From Molossus alvarezi (lineage: Eukaryota > Chordata > Mammalia > Chiroptera > Molossidae), in assembly GCA_037176705.1 (NCBI GenBank), contig CM073886.1, positions 129,486,001 to 129,550,000 on the forward strand: a DNA stretch of 64,000 nucleotides. The letters run 5' to 3'. Shown here piece after piece: positions 22,980 to 34,126 of this stretch (within the stretch, counting starts at the first letter, position 1; every line of letters starts with the position of its first letter). Below the pieces are notes generated by a model. That model was not told the DNA's origin, ran no database searches, and was given only the letters and a program-made list of their open reading frames with translations. Made by a program: the position numbers and the translations under genes.

Positions 22980-23600
22980 CAAGCACATTAGGTATGTGCC
23001 TCTTGTTTTATTCCTATCAGGAAGGAAAGAGTTTGATCAGAGATCAGTAATGGTTTGCATCCGTTGTGGCAGACACGAGTATATAGAAGGTCTTGCCCCA
23101 TAGATATGTTCTCTCTCCTGTCACAATTTGTCCAAAGGGATCTGGACTCTTTTGACATCCCACAGAACATCACATTGATGCACTGTACTGATAACATTAT
23201 GTTAATTGGACAGAGGTACTGGAGGCCTTGGTAAGACCTGTGAGTTACAGAGGGCCCCGAGACATCTTCTGAGCGACAGTCAAGTTTTTAGAGGTCTAGT
23301 GCTCTGGTGCACATCAGAGTACCTCCTCTAAATTAAAGAGGTACATCTTGTACTTCCCACCACTAAGAAGGAAGGCCTTCGCAGCTTCTGGAGACAGCAT
23401 ATTTTATTCTTGGGAATATTGCTCTCATCTATTTCCTGAGTGAAAGGAAAAGCTGCCTTTTGAGTGGGACACTGAAAAGCAAAAGGGTCAGGCTGCATCT
23501 AAGTGGCCCTGCAATTGGGGTCTGACAGCAGGGGTATTACATTTGCCCTTACCGAAGACAGAAGCCATTACAACAAGCCAGGTAAAACTCGGTACTAACT
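22980..23600 (+). mobile_element. decayed endogenous retrovirus pol fragment
   Basis: In plus-strand frames, broken by stops and frameshifts, I recognise the order of an ERV pol reverse transcriptase. The active-site box region (about 23170-23215) has its central acidic motif degraded. Downstream is the connection region with a Trp-Arg-Gln-His-like core (about 23365-23420). No LTR, gag or env is visible. It resembles class I/ERVL-like mammalian ERVs by eye only and is non-functional. Confidence 0.6.
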
Positions 23601-23636
23601 TGGACTGAGATGGTAAAAAGAAAAGTGGTGAGAAGT

Positions 23637-23862
23637 ATGTCCTGGCTGGTTTGCTTAGTGGTTAGAACATTGGGTTGTGGACCAAAAGGTCATGGGTTTG
23701 ATTCTTGGTCAAGAACACGTAACAGGGTCATGTGGGAGGCAACTAATAGATGTGCCTCTCTCACATTGATATTTCTCTCCCACCCTCCCTCCCTCCCTTC
23801 CAACTCTATCTAAAAATCAATGGGAAAATACCCTCTGGTGAGGACTAACAACAAGAAAAAAG
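23637..23862 (+). mobile_element. VES SINE, older long-subtype copy
   Basis: It starts 'atgtcctggctggtttgctt' and has B box 'gggtttgattcttggtcaag', body 'gtgggaggcaactaatag', and the long-subtype end 'accctctggtgaggac'. It is more diverged than the others. The flanks aagaaaagtggtgagaag and aagaaaaaaggggcaagaag may be an eroded target duplication. Confidence 0.88.
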
Positions 23863-26840
23863 GGGCAAGAAGGGGCTGGATGCATTTGAAAGTTGCAGTA
23901 ACGAGATCTGATGATTCACTGGATGTGGATTAGAAGAGAGAGATGCATCAAGGAGGGGCAACTAGGTTTCCATCACAGAATACTATTGCAGATATTTGTT
24001 AAGGTGTCATGATCAGCAACTATAAACGCCTCGAGAGCAGCGACCACTTCTGTCTTAGCCCTTCTGGGCCTTGCTTGTCTGTGCATAGGAGGCCCCCCAA
24101 GTGAGCGCCTCGGGCACTTCGGTACACACTCGGATGCAGAGGGCGGCCACCGAAACTCTTGTGATGTATTGTATTCACTTAAATAGAGATTAATCAAAAG
24201 GTAGGTAATTATTTATAGTTACAGCACATTCATATTCTCAACTGGATTATCTTATTTTGTATAGAAAAATAGGAGATAAATGGACAACACGTGACCTGGA
24301 ATAGTTCGGGGTTCTTTTTCCCGATTCCAAAAGCACATTTATTGATTTTATTTTTATCATGGTTAGAATGAGACTACATTTGTCATCTCTGTCTTTTAGC
24401 GCTCAGCTCATGTGGAGCTATTAAAAGTTGCCCTTATAGATTGTGCCATAAATAAAGCAGGGTTGCAGGGTAAGGGGCACACGCGTCCACCCTTTCTGAA
24501 GGACAGACAAGTGATGCTGTGATGTTCGCATGACTAGGACGGACGTTTGGGTAGCGATCAGTAAAGACAACGATGAACATACTTTATGGCTGAATTATGT
24601 ATCAATTGTTTTCCTGGAAAAAAAAAATGTAGTGGATATGAACTTTATTTATGACTGGATTTCTTTAAAAGGGTTAGAAAGGTTGCTGTTTTATTGTATG
24701 CTCCAGGTTCTCAAATCAATATTTATACTTTGTCCTATGCTAATGCAATCCTATCCATTTGTTAAAACAAATAGTAAAAAGTGACCTAGTTACAGTGCTC
24801 TCAAGCCAACTTGCCTAAGGGTAGATACTGGAGAATTAGTAACATAACATTTCTTTTTCCAGTGGTATTTTAGAGTAGCTCATGAATACGTTACTTAGGG
24901 ATTGCCGTCCTCCCTTCTATATTTATTCTCTGGTCACTTGGTACATCCAAGGGTCCTTCTCCATCATGTAATGATTCTTGAATTAGTGTCTGGAGTCCTT
25001 GTGAAGAAATATTTCCCTTTACCAAGTTATAAGATTTATTAATAAGCTTTAGATGTCAATGCCACTTTGATCTGTGGATGCTCTGCCCCCGCCCCATCCC
25101 GTTCCTTATGAATGAAGACGATATTTTTGTCCCCCTGCACATTTGTCTTTGGTGCTCTTTTTAAAACTTAGATGACAGAATGTCTTGGTTAGGATTCCCG
25201 TTCAGATAACATTAATTTAACTGGCTCAGAACTAAACAGGAACTACTAACCTTTCTCTCTTTTTTTTAAACCTGAGTTCTCCAATGTGAGAAAAATGACT
25301 CAAATGAGCCTTCTTTTATTTGCACTCAGCGTAGCTATTAGGGGTGGTAGTCTGGTAAGAAATTCATCAGCTGAACTCACCATTTGTCTCATTTGATTGG
25401 GAATTATCTTAAATCATTCTTGTTTAACAATTTAATTCCAGGAAGTTCAGGTGTATTTCATGAGAACCCATTTACCAATAATGACTATAACTGCTTTTTT
25501 TGTTTTACTTCTAGGTGGCTCTCTAAAAGGGATATGAATCATGTAGATCCTTGGTCGAGAGAACAAGCAATAGATTTAGGTTTCCAGTGTAAACAAACCA
25601 ATTTCTACATCGCTCAGTAAGAGTTGTGCAAATCAAGTTGGGCCTAGTAGATACAAAATCATTTTAAAGAACACTGGAATTATAGTTACAGTTAATTTCC
25701 CACAAATAGTATCACTGAAAAAAAAAAGACTATTCTAATATAAAAATCAAGATAAAAATCTTCATTCTTTTTGCAATTGTAACACTATCACTTTGATTCA
25801 ATTTTGAGATTTTCCACTTTATTTCTAAAACACTCCTATAGAATATGCTAATTAATAATAGATAGAATATCTGCTAACACCAGGGAAAATAGGCAATGTA
25901 ATAATTTTTACAATGATGGAACCAGCTATTCATTGAAACATTGAAAAATGTTATGATTAAGCCACCAGTGGTAGCTAAGTGATGGAAAGTAAATCAGGAA
26001 ACACAATGTTCTCAAACTTTATGGTTTTAAACTATTTTATAGTTTCTTATAAGCATATAGTGTTTACATCTAGACATTTTATTAGATTTTTACAAAGAGT
26101 AATTCTATACATAACGGAATGACATAAGACCAATAAAACTACCCTTTAAGAGATTATTTCTTTTGTAAACGGAAACTGGGAAAATAGATAAGATGATTCA
26201 TCAGCCCAGTGATCTGATGTAGTTTCTTAAAAAAAAAAAAAAAGAAAGCTTAAGGCTTGTTGCACTTACAACAAAAATGAGAGAAACGGGAGAGTAAACT
26301 ATTTCAGAATATTTTTCACAGACTCTAACCCTGATGTGAAACACGGAGCCATGATCATCGATTTCCAGCTGCTCCATGTGTCCTATTAGAAAAACATAGA
26401 AGAATATATGGAAAAGCACATTTCATCCAACTTCAAATAGGCCACTTAGGTACACTTAAAAATTTTTGGACCAAATAAATTATGAAAGTTACTTTTATTT
26501 AGATTCCTTTTTGTTGTTGTTACAATAGATTTACATGCAGTTCTCACTGAGTTGCCTAAGTAAATAAAGGAACACTAATTTTAACAAGTCATTTTTGGCT
26601 AATCTTTCTTTAATTTTCATAATGAGCAGTTGTAAGTAATATTCAAGCAAATCCTCCCCCATTTCCTGAATACTGACTAAGGTAATGTTGGTGATGAAAC
26701 ACAAAACCAGGCAAGTTTGATACTACTTTTTTCCATTGGGGAAAAGTGTTTACAGTGTTTGGGGAAAAAATATAAATACAATAACTTAACACAGTTACTA
26801 CTAAAATAACAACTAAGATTACAAAATACAGATTTCTTTT
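23863..26840. other. repeat-poor unique DNA, 5' part of a 10-kb block
   Basis: No transposon recognised in about 3 kb. AT-rich. It contains one exon-like segment (25515-25616, separate entry). A (A)n run near 26230 is the only simple repeat. Confidence 0.5.
25515..25616 (+). other. candidate cryptic or real exon, 102 bp
   Basis: A strong acceptor (a T-rich tract ending 'ttgttttacttctag' at 25514) and a good donor (a|gtaagag at 25617) bracket 102 bp, a multiple of three. Exactly one of the three frames is open through it. It is the frame in which the donor-side codon is followed at once by taa, so if spliced it would avoid the stop. I do not recognise the peptide. No neighbouring exon is identified, so it could equally be a non-coding RNA exon or chance. 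Confidence 0.25.
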
Positions 26841-27180
26841 TTGTACATTGTATCAGTTGATTCTTGCGATAACCTATTGAGGTTTTTAATAGGTTACTAT
26901 TACTATATCATAATATCTAATATTTAAAAGGCTTATTGGTTATCTATTTTAAACCAGTTAGTTCAGGTCATCATACCCACTGCTACATGAATGATGAAAG
27001 TGAGATTTGTTTCGGGTTCATTAGCTGCAGAAGCAAGACCCTAGCACTTTCTTTGGAAGGTGCTCTATCCTTCACAACCGGCTCGCCCAAATGCTACCGT
27101 GTCTGGTGCCCCAAACCACCTTGGGGGATCTCAGGCAGGTATGTTTCACCTACTTTCATGTCAGGAAACTGAGGCTAAAG
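26841..27180 (+). repeat. possible eroded MIR
   Basis: 'gattcttgcgataacctatt' with 'gaggtttttaataggttact' resembles the MIR middle part, and 'tcaggaaactgaggctaaag' at 27162-27181 resembles its later part. About 230 bp of unrelated sequence lie between. Weak. Confidence 0.3.
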
Positions 27181-30100
27181 AACCTTCAGTGATTTCTCCA
27201 GGCAAAAGCCAACAGAAGGCCTTGCAGGAAGGATAGATTCATAAAGATATTTACAAATATTATCAAAATAAATCCAACTAAATCCTGAGATCATCCATCC
27301 CTCAGCTCCGTGTGTCTCCTGACTTCCTATCATATTTAGAAAATAACATATATCAAGAAAATCACATCTATGTTCGGGTCAACAAATCTTGCCTTTCATC
27401 GGCATCGCTGTGGTTTGGTGAGGAAAAAGCCGCATGTGGAACAGAAATTCTCCGAACTTCACGAAGACAGGTGGCTAAGTAAATATCGGTATTATTATCA
27501 CCAGTAACATTCTGCTGCTCGTCAGAACTCCACCTCACAGCCGCACCGTGAACATTTGATAGGTAACGTCTGCGGAGCCTCACGGATTCTCTACATGAGA
27601 ATTAAGATATAAACACCAAACATTTCTTATTCGTGAAGTAGTAGATGAACCTGGTCTAGACAGAAGGCAATCAAATTTGGTTGGCGTAGTAGGTGCTGAG
27701 GACGCTCTGCTGACAGTGCTGGTGATTGGGTACCGTTGGGTTAGATTTTGAAATCGAAATCTCTGTCTTCCTAATATCACACTAGCCTTAATTAAAATGA
27801 CGAATATGAATCCTTTGAATAGTCTATCCAGAGTAAGCTTATGCTGAATAATCTTATTTTAAAAACGATCCCTTCAAGTAATACCTATGAGAAAAAGCCT
27901 AATTCTGTGTTAAGGATAGGTATTGCCATGTAATACAATTGAATTCCTCAATCTTATTTTTTTTCTTGATGAGGCAGGTATATCCAATAGAAAGGGTCTA
28001 CTGAGGTCCTTAAGTTTGCCCAAAGAACAGACAGGGGCTCGCATCTAATGGGATTATTTTTCTTTCTGTCCATCCACCCTTGAGGTCTCGCGTCCATCTG
28101 TGGGTAGGCTCGGACACAGGCCGGAATGCGCACACGCTGTGGTCGTCTCGGGCTCAGGTCTGCAGCACTGGACAATAGTCTTTAGAGACGAGGCTCCTAG
28201 ACCCAGGCAGACCTTTGCTGCCCACGGACACAGACAACAGGTGGCGAAGGCCTGGATGGGGCAGGATCCGGTGGAGGGGGCAATGGGGAAGAAAGGAGGG
28301 ACGTCTGGAACACAATAAAGATGAAAGAAAGGAACTATCTCAGGCGGCCATCCTCTGCTGCCTTTTTGCTTCCTCCGAAGCTGATGTTACCCCTGGGAAA
28401 CAGCCATCCCCTCCAGGGCACCTGGCAGAGTCACTTCTAAGGGATTTGACAGTGACTTCTGTGATGCGACATTAGCTTCATTCCAATTGAAAATGGATCT
28501 CTAACCTAAAAGAATTGATTTAAAGTTTTATTTCCTGTCAGAAAAGGAAAAAAATCAGGAATTTGTAAGTTGGAGTCTTCATTGCTACAAAAAATAGATA
28601 GTTCCTTCAGGACCTAGTCTTTAAATCAAATTGTGTCTTTGGAGAGAGAAGTTTTAAAAGTCAGCACCATGATCCTATGGAGACAAATGTCCCAGACACT
28701 GTGTTCTGGTCACTCTCACGTCACAAACCCCGGGCACAGCACGGGAGAAGGGGTGTCTTTATGCCGAGGTGACTTAGGAGTCGGATTGAGGGCAGAGATT
28801 AAGCAATATTTGTGGACAGACTCTCACAGAGACACACAAGGAAGGGCCTCATTTTTGCTCGCATCGTTTAGGTAACTAGGAAAAAAAATTCCTTAGGGAG
28901 AGACCATACGACAGAGACTACACCCCAAGCTGTCTCACTGCGGTGGAGAAAGGGGTTCTTTGCAAAAATATCAAGTAAGGTTGCAAGGCCTTCGTAGCTC
29001 CTGATCCCTGGGATAATAAACAACGGAGGACAAATAGGCTGAGTCAGACAAGGTTAGCTATCTGATGGTTTCTTAAAATCGGAAAAGCCAGGCACTAAAC
29101 AGAGTCACCTGTTATTTAAAAGGAAACTTGAAGAGCACATGGAGACTATTTTAAGGCGGCATAGTCACAGGAAGCTTCCCGAAGAGTCTCTTTGGCATCT
29201 ATATCCTTAATCAGTATTTTTCCGTGTCTGTTACCCAGCTCACGCCTCGAATGTGGACGTATTCCCACCCCCTTCTTTCCCCACCGGAGGAATAATGCTG
29301 TTCTCCCAGATCTCCGAGGATGGTCTTCTGCTCTGCAACGTTGTAACGAGATGTGACATCCAGTCTTAGTTCATCAGTGTTCAGCCCAACCCGCGCTGGT
29401 GAGGTGGGAGGTGGCATTTACAATTTACCCAGGACACTGACCACGTTTTTCAGGAATAAGAGTGAGGGGAAATAGCATAAAATACTTAAATTTTTATGGA
29501 AAAGGTATAACTTGGTGAGAAAGCACCATCATAAATTCCCCAAAAGTGTATCTTAATGATACACTTAGAATAAATCATTTGCCTTGAGAGACAGGAGGTC
29601 TCCAGTGACCCGCATTGCAGCCACATGAGACTTCGAGACTAGCTACTTTCAGCTAAATGTACTCTCATATTAATATTTTAAAATGCCATAATGCCTCTCT
29701 GAAAACCTCAGAGGACAGATACATCAATTTGCGAGGTCTTCACTCCAGGAAATAGAAACAGGGATAATCTGCCATTAAAAGAAATAGTTCATTATGTCTG
29801 CTTCTTGGGAGCACATAAACTATGTCCCTCACATACTTAAGTTGCAAATCCCCACTTTAATGTGAGGGGAACACCATGCCCAGAGCTTTATTGTCCCACT
29901 GTTTATTAGTACAAAAAGGTTTGTTGTGGTATGAAATCTGAAGCTTGTTGCAGTAATCAATCAGCTTCAAAGAGTCTTTACCCTGAGCCAGATTCATTAC
30001 AAATAAATCAATTAAACATAAAGTTTCTATTTTCGGGAGGTTCACGACGCAGACGAGGAGCAAATGCATCACAGTGAGAGGAAGGACTTGTCCTGGAGGG

Positions 30101-30783
30101 ACATCCCTCACAAGGGCCCCTCCGCCTGTATTACCCCACGGGGCCCAGGCTGGACTTCACCCTTTTCGTTTGGCTAATTGCACACATTCTTCTTCTTAGC
30201 ATATATTTTTCATAGGGAGGAGAAATCACAGCCACATGAAAAAGATATGTGGTAAGCTAAAAATACTGCTGGACCAGGGAACAAAACAATCACTTTGTGT
30301 CTTCTTGTCATCACCGACCTGAAACGCTGCTGGGGCATTTGGGCAATTTTCCCTCCCAAAGCTCTGCTGCATTTTCTTCCGACCTCTCTGCTGAGATTGT
30401 TGCCTGGTAGACAGCTCAGTGGCAGAAGCAACACCACCAAAACAAACAAAAAAAACCAACCAACCAAAAAACCCATCAACAGCACAAACGCCCCTCCGCT
30501 TGTCCTCCTCGTTGTTAAAGCAAATAGAGACTGTGTTTGGAACCCGCGGCCCCTCGATCCGCTCCCAGCGTGGAAATGGGGGCTCTCCTCCCACCAACTG
30601 ATAGGTCGATACCATAAAAACATTCATCAGGGACTTCCTTCGACTTCTCATGTATTTCGTCCTAATGTGTTTTTAATAAAATTAGCTGTTTGCAAGAGAT
30701 TCCCAGAAGTGAGAGCCTTTGGCTCTGAGAGGGGCCAAACCCCAGTGAGTTCTTACAGAGATCTAGCGACAGTCTCATGCCAC
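27181..30783. other. repeat-poor unique DNA, middle of the 10-kb block
   Basis: No recognised transposon. Mixed GC content; 28090-28320 is GC-richer. Conflicting short frames on both strands at 30210-30860. No gene supported. Confidence 0.45.
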
Positions 30784-30838
30784 AGGGGGTGGGGTGGGTG
30801 GGGTGGGGTTTGGGGAGAGGAGGCTGGTGGGGGAGAAA
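30784..30838 (+). other. G-rich tract, strong G-quadruplex candidate
   Basis: gggggtggggtgggtgggg followed by tggggtttgggg and further G-runs. Eight or more G-runs of three or more bases with short T loops. Confidence 0.7.
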
Positions 30839-33800
30839 GGAACTCTGCCTTGTAGATCATTCTGCTTATCTAATCAAATGCTGGCCAGTCTGCCCAAACT
30901 CTCACACAAAGAGATAAAACGCCTCCCCAGCCCAATTCAGTATCTTTCTCTCATCAGCCGGCGCTGACAGTTGTTTTGATGACATCCGATATGCCCTACC
31001 ATGGTGACATGTGACAGCATGCTTCTGGAGCCCCAGAGACAAAGGTGAGAAACGCCAACATCACAGCAGGGCGTCCCGGGAGGCATCACCCTCTGCCCGC
31101 CTCCAAGCACTGCACACGCAGTGGAAAGTCGCACCTCAGGTCAGTCTCTGCTCTCAGGTCACCAGATGGTCTTTGAGACGGAGAAGGGCAGCAAGAGTTA
31201 CTTTCTCCAGGAACTGACCAGGATCTGTTGGTCTGCGATGAGGTTGTATCAAGACCCACAGTGGCAGGAACACACCTGCTCCGGAAATAAACAAAGAACG
31301 TGCTCGAAAGAAGGGGGAGGAGAGCCCGTGAGCCGTGGCAGGAAGTGGCATTGCCTGGAAGGCTTCTCGGAGGGCGGCCACTGGGCGGGCATTGCTTCCC
31401 GCTCATCACCCTCGACAGCCCCTAACAGAGACCAATGGCCAAATCAAATGGGATGACATTCGTGTCATCAGCATATCAATGCTCAATAGAATAGTGAGTT
31501 CATATTTTAATCAAGCAAATCGGAACTGATGGCAGTTTTCAGTCTCCACTCATGGGCAGCATCTGCGTCCTGCAGACTAGGGTTTCATCTATGAAAAAAC
31601 CATCCCCCCCCCCCCCATTTGCTCTAGAAATGTCTACTGCGGAATCAGGTATTTTGTTATTTTCAAGGAACTCTAAACTTTGGACGATTGGCTTGTGACT
31701 GATTTCAGATGCTGAAGAGGTCGTTTATATGTGATTTTGTTACATCTCTTCATGTAAAAGCTCTTTGAGGTGAAATACAGAAAATACTTTTTAAAAAGCC
31801 AAGATATGTGGATTAGAACCCACATCAGGAAACAATGACTAACACATCAGGCATCATAAAATAATTCGGTTATTTCATAAAGGCAGTTGGTTCAGAGTAT
31901 GGCCAATAAAGACCCTTTCGCTACTTCCTCCTGCACCCTTATTGGAATTATCTCCTAAGCAAGGACACTGTGTGTTCTCTTACAAAAAACTGAGGTCCAT
32001 TAGAGAGGGTTTGCAAATGGTGACTTTTATGAAATACTCTTCTATTGTTATAGAATATTCCGTTAGAAGTTTGTATTCTCCACTGTTCAGCATGGAGATC
32101 ATCAAATATAATTAGACAAAATAATTGATCACAACAGATTTTTAAGTTTTGCAATATCTGAGCTAAGATGTATGCTCTTAATTGGTTTCCAAAAAGAGTC
32201 TGCTTTGGCTATTTTAACTGAATTAGTAATAGAGCAGTTTGGCAAAAAGAGTCAGATGGAAAGTGTTGATGTAGGCCCAAATTACAGTGTGTTCTGGACA
32301 AATAAGCTATTACGAAAAACAGGCAAAAGTAAGAGGATGACAATGAGGATGGTGATGATGAAAGAGACAGAGGAAGATCAAGTTGGCGTGATTTTGGCAT
32401 CCCTGATCTTGAAAATGTCTTTTCGACTCTAAAGAACCAATAAGTGAACCAACTTCTTAAGGAAAAATCTGAATTACGGGAGTTAGAACATAAGATATAT
32501 TTTCCTATGCTATTATCAGAGCAAAGAAGAATATTTATTTTTGCATTTGTTATGACATGAATGTTTGTCCCTAATTATTCAAAAAAGTGTTGTCGGGCTG
32601 TTCACAAGGAAGCTCAAATACAAGAGGGGTAACGAACATTCCGATCAGATAAACTGAGAGCATTTGGCCTGTTATTAATAGACAATTTCTAGATATTTTA
32701 ATTACAATGTTGACATCATGATGCAGGTTTTTCAGGAAAATTAGTACAGTGAAAATGTGATCAATAATTTGGCTCATCGTAGATTTAGAAGGGAAACAAA
32801 GATCGATGACGTGGGAATAGGTCATGGTTCCCAAGGGTAAGCGTTTTCTTTGTGATCCAGAGGTGTTGGCGTGTCAGTGGGTTGCCTGGCCCGAAGTCGC
32901 GGGCCTGCTGCTCAAGCAGATCACACTGAGAGCCCAGGCCAGCGGCGAGGGAGAAGGTTGGTAAAGAGCTGAGCCCAGTGAGCCCTTAGGTATGAAGTTT
33001 GGCTCTAAAGAATTTCTTTTTTGTTCACTGATTAGTTTATCTATTATTTCTATTCTAACAAGTCATCCTTGGGCAGACAGAGTAAATGGGATGGTAGGAG
33101 CAGGTGTCCATCACTCAGAAGAGAACTTAAATCATTCAGGAGGCAAAGGATTTTTTTCTTGGCATATAGAAAAAATATCATGTGGCTCCCAGATTTCAGC
33201 ACGGAGTAATTCTTTCATCTGCGAAGCATACAGAGATGGATGCACACAGATCCATGGCTGTTGCGGAATAAGTCACTTAGTCATCCAGAAGAAAGTGGGC
33301 TTGCCCATGTTCTCTTTAGGAATTATTATGGCTCCATCTCCATTGTTGTGGTAAATAATTTTGAATCTCAGGACTTCTCAGTGAAGTTTTCTATGATACG
33401 TTAAAAATGCATCACTCAAAAAGACACTTAATGCTTTTCCTGTTGAAACTATAGTCCGCCTATTTTCCCACAGTATCTCTGGCTTCTTGGTAGCCACTGT
33501 CCAGAGATGGGGTGACCAGCTTTCTACCTCAACTGCAGAAACAGAGCATGTGGGTCATGTCTGGACCTGACTAGATGTGTTGATAGGTGGTTAGTGGGGA
33601 AGTTCTCTCAGAAGCTTTGAATTCTTTGCTCGATAAGAGCAGGTCACTTACAGTATTTGAGAAAAACTTCATTCCACCTCAGTCTGGTGAAACCTCTGAG
33701 TTTGCCCTTCCAGTTCAATGGTTAGACTTGGGATATCCATGTGAACCTTAATGGAGAGAAGTCTAGCATATTCACCTTAAAAAGAAGTTTATACATACAA

Positions 33801-33956
33801 AGGCTAATTATTAAATAGTCAATAAAATTGACTCAGGAGCAAAGGTGCTATTCAGCTTTCTTGGGCTAGTGGAGAAGTAGATCTCAGAGTCAGAATGGGT
33901 GCACTGGATAGCGGTCAAGGTGGTAGCGACAGCTATTTTAGAAGTGGAGCAGGCAG
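30839..33956. other. repeat-poor unique DNA, 3' part of the 10-kb block
   Basis: No transposon recognised. A C-run of about 14 lies at 31605-31618. Frames near 31086-31456 are open on both strands, and an 86-codon frame at 32172-32432 has an acidic/basic tail but no known motif. No gene supported. Confidence 0.45.
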
Positions 33957-34126
33957 CCGGCCACAGTGGTTGAGTGGATGGAGCGTCATCCAGCGGACTG
34001 AGAGGTCCCAGTTCGGTTCCCGGTCAGGGCACCTCCCCAGTAGGGGGGGTGCAGGAGGTGACCAATCCATGTTTCTCACATCAAGATCTCTCCTTCCTTC
34101 CTCTCTCCCTAAAAAAAAAAAAAAAA
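33957..34126 (+). mobile_element. VES SINE (short subtype, divergent)
   Basis: 'ccggccacagtggttgagtg', B box 'cagttcggttcccggtcagg', body 'ggtgcaggaggtgaccaat', and an A15-16 run. Part of the segment after the B box is missing. Confidence 0.88.

Noticed and set aside
24340..24362. Another VES start (tttattgattttattttta)
   Set aside because: Only the T-rich tail-like words match. No body or tRNA head follows.
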